Assembly (NCBI GenBank): GCA_036346205.1 | Contig: JARFJB010001355.1 | Coordinates: 151,501-215,500, forward strand | Direction: 5' to 3' | Source: Vesta saturnalis | Lineage: Eukaryota > Arthropoda > Insecta > Coleoptera > Lampyridae | DNA length: 64,000 nucleotides | Shown: piece by piece, positions 56,700 to 64,000 of the stretch | Position numbering within the stretch: the first letter of the stretch is position 1 | How the letters are laid out: each line of letters opens with the position of its first letter | Position numbers and translations under genes: made by a program | The notes under the pieces: generated by a model | Seen by the model: only the letters and a program-made list of their open reading frames with translations | The model's database searches: none | What the model was told of the DNA's origin: nothing

Positions 56700-57227
56700 T
56701 ACCGCGAGAGACCGAAATTAGCTATTGTCAACATTCACCGGTGATTCTCGACAAGTACCAAATGCCTCGGTGAAGGTCCGAACAATTTTTAATTTTATAA
56801 CACTTTCGACTTTCACCGGTATTTGTCGACAAACACAAATGAGCTTCAGTGAGGGTTGAAAATGACAGGTCTTAACAGACTTCTGCCGTTGTCCAGCACC
56901 AGCCCGAAATGCGTTGGTGTTTTCTGAGTCTTACGCAAGAGTTGATAGTAGAAGGGGCTGACTTCAGGTGGGGGTCGGAGTGGGGGTAAGGGTGGGGTCG
57001 GCTTCTTTTCGGGGGCCATTTTCAAACCCTTGATAGAATTTTCACTGTTAAGTAGGGTCCTTATGACTGTACCAACAGCCTTTTTGACAGTTCAGCCCCT
57101 AGAGTGTAGGCAAATGCGCACGCAGGGGACCGGGTATGGGTAGTCACGTGACCCTGGGGATAAGTGAAAGGCAGCCACGTGACCGGGTGGGGTACGAGTG
57201 GGGGGAGGTCAAAGTACAATTATTTTA
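56700..57227. repeat. TTCACCGGT repeats and GC-rich block
   Basis: Two units at ~56730 and ~56810 share TTCACCGGT, CGACAA and CAAATG. From 56940 to 57200 a GC-rich stretch (GGTGGGGTCGGCTTCTTTTC, then a CACGTGACC pair at 57145 and 57177) resembles 8230-8590. Confidence 0.6.
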
Positions 57228-58240
57228 ATTATGCGTCATAATAAAAGTACTCAGGCATTATGTTTTTAATTATGACGTCATAATCAAATTCCGCAGCATC
57301 TTGTTTTTAATTATTTGTCATAATCAAATCCCTCAACCATTTTCCTTTTAATTCTGAGTCATAATCAAATTCCACCGCCATTTTGTTTTTAATTATGAGT
57401 CATAATTAAATTGCGGGGGTAGTCAAATGGGCAGATCAAAGACCAATTATTTTAATTATGAGTCATAATCAAAGCCTTCGACGTGAGAAATTTGATATTG
57501 TGTGAGGCCCTGATGCTAGCGCATAAGACAAGTCTTCGGAACTTGCTTTGGGGTGGAAAACATCGGGAAGATTACAGTCCAATTATTTTAATTATGAGTC
57601 ATAATCAAAGCCCTCGGCCATTTTTTTTTGTAGGAAATTTGAATTGTATTCTAATAAGGGGTGCTAACACTAACTTGCAAGACAGGTATAGGACGCAGGG
57701 ACTTGCCCGCGGGTGTTCGACCCCTGTTACTGATCACATTTTAATTATGAGTCATGATCAAATTCCTATCATAGCCCTTTTGTTTGAATTATGAATCATA
57801 ATCTAAGTTCTCCGTCATTTTGTTTTTAATTATGAGTCATAATTAAAAGTGGTGTCCCAAATCAACGATTAATCAATCAATCCATCATTTAAATTGCAAG
57901 TAATATGGAAATAAATTACTTATCGGTTTTTCCCAATCATTTGCATATTGTAATTATTTTTTGGATTTCCCCACGGTTCTGTAACCAACAACAAACTTTC
58001 GCTATTCAAATTCCTCTATCGCGTCTGGGAAAAACCCCGGTAATTACGTAAACGCAAACACGTTCACCTTCTCCTTCAATTTTGATAAAACAATAACAAA
58101 CTTTCACTATTCAAATACTTCTATCGTGTCTGGGAAAACTCACTAATCACCTTATTACGTAAAGGCAAACACGTGGACCTTCATGTCCAATTTCGCCCCA
58201 AAGTTCCGCAGTCAATTTACTTTTAATTATGAGTCATAAT
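57228..58240. promoter_or_regulatory. Cluster of AP-1/CRE-type palindromes
   Basis: The 15-bp palindrome ATTATGAGTCATAAT occurs exactly at 57392, 57455, 57591, 57829 and 58226. Variants are at 57228 (GCGTCA core), 57744 and 57788, and a 16-bp version with TGACGTCA is at 57269. TGAGTCA is the consensus AP-1 (bZIP) site and TGACGTCA the CRE. Each copy sits in a TTTTAATTATGAGTC-type context followed by CAAA, so they spread as part of a repeat unit, yet the core palindrome is better preserved than the sequence between. Regulatory function is inference. Confidence 0.6.
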
Positions 58241-58515
58241 TAAATTTTGTAGACTAACTTGTTTTTTCGGCCATCTTGGAGGCCATTTTTTGTTTTGGCG
58301 GGAAATTTTAAATTGCATTCTAGTAATGATGCCTTCATACTAACTCATAAGGCAGTTGCAGGACTCCGGAGCTTGTTCTATGGTCGTCGCTTCTTGTCAG
58401 GTCTTCGCCCCTTGGCGGGAAATTTGAAATTGTATTCTAATAAGGGGCCCTCGTACTATCTCATAAAACAGGTATAGGACGCCTGAACTTAGTCTCGGGC
58501 CTTCGCCCCTTGTCA
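57640..58515. repeat. GGGCCC-family repeat units
   Basis: Units at ~57640, ~58300 and ~58425 contain GGAAATTTGAA, TTCTAATAAGGGG, CTAAC or CTATCTC, then AGACAGGTATAGGACG and CTTCGCCCC. They match the array at 3366-4030. Confidence 0.75.
57985..58190. repeat. Tandem duplication, unit about 105 bp
   Basis: Two copies of AACAAACTTTCGCTATTCAA, CCTCTATCGCGTCTGGGAAA and TTACGTAAACGCAAACACGT, with scattered differences. Confidence 0.85.
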
Positions 58516-58519
58516 AAAG

Positions 58520-58740
58520 GCAGAAATTAATAAAATCAATCAATCGACGAATAAAATCAGCGCAAGCATATCAAACCAAATCAATCAATCTCGATCAAAT
58601 CAAACACACCAATTAAGCAAATCAATCTCAAACAATTCACTCTCGGTCAAATCAACGAATCAGATTAATTTCAATCAATCAATTAACCAAATCAGTCAAA
58701 TCAATCAATCTCGGTCAAATCAAACAAGAGGTTGCGCTAA
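58520..58740. repeat. AATCAATC-rich low-complexity array
   Basis: Repeats of AAATCAATCAATCTCGATCA and close variants. A short related piece lies at 57870-57900. Confidence 0.85.
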
Positions 58741-59007
58741 CAATTTTTCATAACCTTCAGGTAACGATTCTCCCACTGCATATATCTAGCTCCTATGAGA
58801 CACCGCTTACTTTGTTGATAAGACTAACCAACACACAGAGCGTGGGAAAACAGTCGACCATCCGCAAATCAATCTCACTCAATCAAATCATAACTTATAA
58901 CTTGCAAGAAGCAGCTCACAATTCAAAAATACTAGTTTGGCTTAACTTACAGCTCTCTTAACACCAATCACAATTCAAAAATACTAAACTGATTTAACAT
59001 CTTATGA

Positions 59008-59545
59008 GATAGCCATCGATACTGTTGTCAATATTGGAACATCAAATTAGCATGTAATACTATTGCCGCGTGTTGCATACAGTGATAAAAATACGTTTTA
59101 CAGTTAAACTAGTAAAAACACCAATACAATAACAAATATAACCAAACTCGAAATCAGATCAGTATATTATTTTACATACAAGGGCTGCCTTAACGGAAAT
59201 ACCTCTGGTAAAAAAGGGCCCTAGATTTATAAACAAGCTTGAACACACTATTTCGTTTTTCAAAATGGACAACTGCCCGGGGGCAAATAAATAATCTGAC
59301 TTTCATTTTCAATTTTGATCATACACACGATTTCATTTCGTAAGGCAACTATAGGACTGCGTTTTGTTTTACCCAAGGCTCATCATTATCATTAGACAAC
59401 CATAATAACAATAATATTACTCAAATTAGCGTGTACACTATTGTTGAGTTTTGCATACAGTAATAAAAATGCATTTTACAGTTGATTTGGTAAAAATGCC
59501 TGTACAACAACAAATATAACCAAATTTGAAATCGGTCCTCTAACA
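59008..59545. repeat. Duplication, unit about 150 bp spaced 380 bp apart
   Basis: 59030-59160 and 59415-59545 share CATACAGT-ATAAAAAT, CATTTTACAGTT, GTAAAAA and CAACAAATATAACCAAA. The sequence between them is not repeated. Confidence 0.8.
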
Positions 59546-59696
59546 AATAAAGTAAATAAAATAAGGGGTAAGGGTTAAAATAAAAAACGTTCACCTAACA
59601 GGGTTGTTGTCGATAACCATATTGAAAGAACGCCTTGACAGGGTAAACAGCTGGTTTTTGCTGGTTAGTCACAACACATTCACTTTCCGAGTTTTG

Positions 59697-60165
59697 TTTA
59701 TAACTGAATAATATAAAGTACTTAGAGGCTTCCAGCAATCATTAGTATAAAGCAATTATGCTCTGGATTTCCTAAGTTATGTAACCACAATAACAAGCCT
59801 TTTACTGTACATCTAATGTGTTTGCAACAACCCTAATTAGCCGTGAACTGTTCTTTAAAATAGACATATTATGTTCACGTTCTTTGTGCGTGACAAAAAC
59901 TCCCTCTAATTAGATTACACTTATTTTTATAAGCAAATTTGTTTGCCTGTGACGTCATCTAGTGGCGCATTTTTAAACTACCGAATGTTTTCTGTAATAG
60001 AAGTTGATCGCCGCTGTACCTAGTAGTATATTTTTAAAAGCAGATTTGCTTGTTTGCGACGCCGTCTAGTGGTGTATTTTTAAATTAACGAATGTTTACT
60101 GCAGTAGAAGTTGATCGTGCCCGTCTCTCTCGTTTCGCTCCTTGCCCTCGTTTCTCTCATCTCTC
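59697..60165 (+). promoter_or_regulatory. Promoter-like monomers upstream of the retrotransposon
   Basis: Three diverged units repeat TCTAGTGG(C/T)G(C/T)ATTTTTAAA, CGAATGTTT-CTG and TAGAAGTTGATCG (near 59965, 60030 and 60065). The block ends in a CTCGTTTCGCTC pyrimidine run and directly precedes the non-LTR element. A second copy at 4068-4495 lacks the element's coding part. Tandem monomers driving transcription are known for some LINEs; the role here is inferred from position. Confidence 0.55.
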
Positions 60166-60479
60166 AGGGTTAGATCTGTGACTGCTTGCATACAGACAAT
60201 ACGAAGAAGCGGTCATTAGTAGAAGAGCCACAACCTAGCAGCAAGCAAGAGCCGCCGGAATACAGCAGGAGCGAAGAACGTGAATAAAGAAGCACCCAGG
60301 GCACCGTCAACTACAGGATCGACTTCGGGTAAGACAATAGTCACCGCTTAATAAAAAATATTTTTTAATTAATTTTAATTTATTGTTTTATTTTAACACT
60401 TGTTTCCTTCTTTTTCTATCTGGCTCTCTGATTTCCAAGCCTTTTATCCTCGGGGTGTGAAGCTCCCCTAACAACCACG

Positions 60480-61300
60480 ATGGTTAAGCACGGTCGCCAC
60501 CATGCTACCGTAACGGTGGTATCCCCAACCCCCGACGCCCCCCGTCCACCTACACCGACACTCACCACGCACACACACACACATACGCACACACCCTCGC
60601 CTCGCCCCCACCATCCTCACGTACAGGCTGCCACTCAAACGCCTCGTTCATTTCCACCTCATAAACACTCCTACATTTCAACACGCTCCACCGCCTCCAC
60701 AAAACCACACAAACCCGCACATACACACACATATCCCGAAAACCATCCCCACTCAAAAATCCCTATTTACATCCCTAAAACCCTTAAATCTTCCCCGGTT
60801 AAACTTAGTTTAACCACAATCACACCTGTCTCCTAGAGACCCTTACCCAACTATCCGGTCCCCGTCCTTTCAACACCACTCCTAGAGCGCCCTCCTTTTC
60901 CTGCGTGACGCGTCACGTGGATAAAGACATCCTAGAACCCGAGATCCTCGGTGCGATCGATTTTCCACACGTGAGAAAGGCCGTTCGCATCACCTCCAAA
61001 GCTACCAACACTCCCATATCCCTTATCCCGAAGTATTGCACCACCTGCACGCAGGTGAGGCATACTTCCGAGGAGTGTACCACCCGCTCTATCCGTTGCC
61101 CCAACTGTGGCGAAAGCCATAGATCTTTCTCCTGTAAGTCCACTGCTAACCCAAGGTGTTACAACTGCGGGGAAGCTCGCCCTACCTTCTCCTTTAAGTG
61201 CCGGAAGCGGCGGGAACCTCCCATTTCTCCGTCGAAGATGGCTTCCCTCGAACCTATCCTGTCTTCCGAAGAGCCCGACTCGGAAGACAGCCCACCTTAA
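60480..61300 (+). pseudogene. Retrotransposon ORF1 (Gag-like, CCHC knuckles)
   Basis: The first part (60480-60836) is rich in Pro, Thr and His with a (TH)n run from a CA microsatellite and stops after TTITPVS. After a frame change the second part (60905-61300) reads ILGAIDFPHVRKAVRITSKA, then three zinc-knuckle units: CTTCTQVRHTSEEC, CPNCGESHRSFSC and CYNCGEARPTFSFKC. The third has lost its histidine. An acidic SEEPDSEDSP end follows. Such proteins bind element RNA and act as chaperones. The frame break makes it non-functional as it stands. Confidence 0.85.
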
Positions 61301-61506
61301 ACTCTCTCCCGACACCGAATCCCTATCCATAAAAGACAAATCTTTACACACTCCCTCTTCCAGATATTCCCCGACCGACGAGGTAGGGTTGTTCCCTCCC
61401 TAGACTCGCTCTGCCGAACCTTCTTCCAACGCAGGATCAACATCTGCGTATCCGGTACTCGGATGAAGGTCGCCGTAATCCGCCAACCCAATCCTTAACT
61501 CCTACA

Positions 61507-63297
61507 ATGGATATCCTCACAGGGACAGTTAATGCCAGGGGCGTTTGTCGGAAACATCCCTTACTTAAACACTTCTTACATACACACAATATACACATCC
61601 TTTCCATCACGGAAACAAAACTCACAAACAGATGCACACTAAACTTTAACACGTATCACACATTTCTAAACAATAGCCACCACGGAACCGCCATCATAAT
61701 TAAAAATTGCTTTCCATGCACTCCTTTTCAACTTCCTGCGCACCTACAGCATCACGAATGCGTTGCTGCGACGGTAGTATTTATTTCTTATTATAACCCG
61801 CCCGGCCAACACCCTATCCGATGATCTTCTAATCTGCGCCTCCCTAATACAGTTATCCTAGATGATTTCAATGCTCGACACATCCAATTCGGGGACACCG
61901 CAACTAATGGCAACGGTAATAGGCTACCCTCTGCTCCGTTGCAGTTGCGGCTATTGCGAATCGCCAACACCCAACCAACATATTTCGAACACTTAGGGGC
62001 CTCAATAGTAGATCACATCATAGTTTCCGAACCCATAGCTCACTATTTCGATCGTGAGTGTTTTCTAGGCACCACGATCACACCAGACCATATACCCCTA
62101 CTGGTCAAAACTTCATCTTGTCCAGGTCCCCCTACACCTCAATACACAGTCATTAAAGATTTTTTAAAAGCAGACTGGAATGTGTTCTGTGAACACATCT
62201 CCAGCAACCTTCCTACACCCAATTTTCAAACGACCCAAGATCTCGAGAGAGCCATTAGAGACCTAAATTCCGTAATTACGGAAGCGACGATATCTCTGTA
62301 TCACTAAAAAACATCGACACTTCCCGGAAACCGCTCCCACAACATATTGTGAACTGGATGAAAGAGAAAAAACGAATCGATCGTCAATTCTTGCGATCCA
62401 GGGATTCGGCTCTCAAGACCGAATACAATCGCCTTAACGTCTTAATCAAGCGAGAAGCCAACAAAGACGCCGAAGACTCCTGAACCAAAGCCACCTCTCA
62501 GATAGATTACAGAATCCTTCTGGCAACAGTTCGATAGACTGACCAGAAGGAAAGTCAACCCTAAATCCCACCTAACCGACCTACAGGGCAACCTAATCTC
62601 CTCTGACCAAGAAAAGGCCGATTTGTTTGGTCACCACCTCCAATCCATTCTCCAATCCCCCGATGATTCCCAATTCGATAACCGGTTCAAGGCACTCCTC
62701 GAGAGTCGCCTTGAAGAATTCCGCAACCTTAACCTTCCTGAAATCCAACACGATATCGAGAATCCTTTGTATGCCCCCATCACGCCCGACCAGGTCCACA
62801 CATATTTCAAAAAAGGGAAAAACTCTGCCCCATGTCATGATGGCCTAAATGGTAAAATCCTCCGTTATTTACCCGACCCAGACCTTCCATTACTCTCCAA
62901 CATCTACAACCAATTCCTTATCTTATCCCACTTACCAACGGACTGGAAATCGGCCTCCACCGTCATGATACCCAAACCCCACGCCGACCTAACCTCACCC
63001 TCCTCCTATAGACCAATGGACCTCCTGAGTTGCCTCGGAAAATGCTTTGAGCAGATTCTAGCCAGGTGACTCAGGAACCACCTAGAATTTAACAACCTCC
63101 TACCCAACAGCCAATTTGGCATCCGTACCAACCGAACGAGTCACGATCCCTTGTTGAAGCTGCTTACAGAGACCACAAGCAATGCAATCTGGCTGTGTTT
63201 CTGGATATTAAGCAAGCATTTGGCAGGGTCTGGCACGCCGGTCTCCTGCACAAGATCGGTAACCTCCTTCACCATTTATTTTTGGCGTTCAAGGTAT
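61507..63297 (+). pseudogene. Retrotransposon ORF2 (endonuclease and partial reverse transcriptase)
   Basis: The endonuclease reads NARGVCRKHPLLKHFLHTHN then IHILSITETKL (catalytic glutamate), VILDDFNARHIQFGD, SIVDHIIVSE and TPDHIPLLV; stops follow near 61824 and 62307. A linker with VNPKSHLTDLQGNLISSDQE leads to reverse transcriptase blocks KNSAPCHDGLNGKILRYLPD, DWKSASTVMIPKP, SYRPMDLLSCLGKCFEQILA (stop after it), NSQFGIRTNRTSHDPLLKLL and, in a new frame, AVFLDIKQAFGRVWHAGLLH, the first palm motif with its aspartate. Sequence ends at LFLAFK, before the second catalytic motif. At least four stops or frameshifts; clearly dead. Confidence 0.9.
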
Positions 63298-63682
63298 AAA
63301 ATGATGAAACTTAATCACGTAGAGATAGATTGGTTATTTATACTGACTGAAAATTTTGTTCTCCCAATTTGCTATAGCGTGGAGAATTATGAATTACCAA
63401 AATTTTATGAAGGTCTATTTCGGCGACGAAGATTCACTACTCGTTTCCCTGAATCACATTTAAAAAATTTGATGTAAAACGGTTTTAAACTACAGCATGC
63501 AATTGCAACCTCTTTAAAATCAAATTTAATCATCAAAATTCACTTAAATCGCGATATACTCATAAACATAATTCACTTTAAATCAATAATTAATATACAT
63601 ACATACTTATTTTCCATAATCTCGTAATTTCTAATATCGGCGTTACGACTGTGAACAAGTTTAGTATTAGTGGTATACTTAC
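63298..63682. other. Unidentified segment after the truncated retrotransposon
   Basis: An open frame at 63301-63477 (ending PESHLKNLM) shows no motif I recognise, and it starts at the retrotransposon break. AT content rises sharply compared with the LINE. It may be intron of the membrane-protein gene on the minus strand, whose splice donor is at 63682. Confidence 0.4.
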
Positions 63683-64000
63683 CTAATATTCTCCCTGAAT
63701 TGGATAATTTCTTGGAGAACAATTGGAAGGCTTCTCCAATTGCTTTTGTCCACCAGCTATAAACACGTGCTCCGTTCCTACGGGATACCGGAGACTTTCG
63801 AAACTAGTAGAAAGGCTTATTCCTCTTGGTTCTGTGTGATCTTCTTCTTGGCTGGGTTGTTCAGGAACCACTGACAACCAACGTTTTGGGTAAGGATCAT
63901 ATCCTTGTGTACGCGTAATATGTTTGTGATTTTTCCTTTTACATCGATAGTATAAAGCTAGTATAATTAAAAATATAAAAAACACTAATAAAAATGTCCA
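63683..64000 (-). CDS. C-terminal exon of a single-pass membrane protein, partial
   Basis: The minus-strand frame is open from the window edge to a TAG stop at 63685-63683. It starts WTFLLVFFIFLIILALYY, a strong membrane segment, followed by the basic stop-transfer RCKRKNHKH and an 85-residue soluble tail with EQPSQEEDHTEPRG, SLSTSFESLRYPVGTEHVF and CSPRNYPIQGEY. The layout suggests a type I receptor or adhesion protein with its extracellular part to the right. The stop TAG is followed directly by GTAAGT, a perfect splice donor. No stops interrupt it and it has no transposon similarity that I can see. Family not recognised. Confidence 0.55.
   Translation of the reverse strand, partial: WTFLLVFFIFLIILALYYRCKRKNHKHITRTQGYDPYPKRWLSVVPEQPSQEEDHTEPRGISLSTSFESLRYPVGTEHVFIAGGQKQLEKPSNCSPRNYPIQGEY

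Larger units (their letters stand above)
60166..63297 (+). mobile_element. Non-LTR retrotransposon, 3' half missing
   Basis: The order is ORF1 with zinc knuckles, then ORF2 with apurinic endonuclease and the first part of reverse transcriptase, as in R1/Jockey-type insect LINEs. It ends abruptly at 63297 in the middle of the palm domain, with no poly(A) and no 3' region. Insertion-time truncation normally removes the 5' end, so this loss points to later deletion or rearrangement. Codon use is GC-richer than the surroundings. Confidence 0.85.

Noticed and set aside
60562..61491. Minus-strand frames opposite the LINE coding region
   Set aside because: Shadows of ORF1 and ORF2; the zinc knuckles and endonuclease motifs are on the plus strand.

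Overview
This is eukaryotic nuclear DNA from an arthropod, most likely an insect. It is AT-rich, introns are short (53-60 nt in three transposon genes), and it is packed with insect-type DNA transposons (piggyBac, Tc1/mariner, pogo, P-like, Mutator-like), Gypsy and non-LTR retrotransposons and microsatellites. I see no rRNA gene, complete tRNA gene or CRISPR array. Species cannot be fixed from the sequence.

Only two genes look like ordinary host genes: an intact nine-finger C2H2 zinc-finger gene (53032-54132, minus) and the C-terminal exon of an unrecognised single-pass membrane protein that runs off the right edge (63683-64000, minus). The first ~60 bases and 777-860 match the region just upstream of the zinc-finger start codon, so a paralogue probably lies just left of the window.

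Layout: 100-767 a MITE with ~125-bp inverted repeats and a 9-bp target duplication; 982-2870 an internally deleted piggyBac with TTAA ends; 3366-4495 repeats shared with 57.6-60.2 kb; 4496-7920 a pile of broken Tc1, pogo, mariner and LINE genes; 7940-8600 GC-rich repeats; 8.6-18.8 kb mostly unidentified noncoding DNA holding a full-length mariner (13562-15816) with very long inverted repeats; 18869-22232 and 26024-27365 two intron-containing DDE transposase genes facing each other, with a THAP/P-like fragment between them; 27374-29652 and 41138-43285 two inverted copies of a ~2.2-kb terminal-repeat-like sequence; 32049-34420 a Mutator-like transposase with SWIM finger; 34640-35956 a P-like fragment; 37231-40870 a P-like THAP transposon with perfect 27-bp inverted repeats; 40951-51721 a pogo-type transposon swollen by a nested Gypsy element and by the second terminal-repeat-like copy.

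From 54.9 to 60.2 kb there is tandem-duplicated DNA, including a cluster of palindromes with AP-1/CRE cores. A non-LTR retrotransposon with tandem promoter-like monomers follows; its 3' half is missing at 63297. The genes do not form a pathway. The logic is nested transposon insertion: each disrupted element dates the one inside it.
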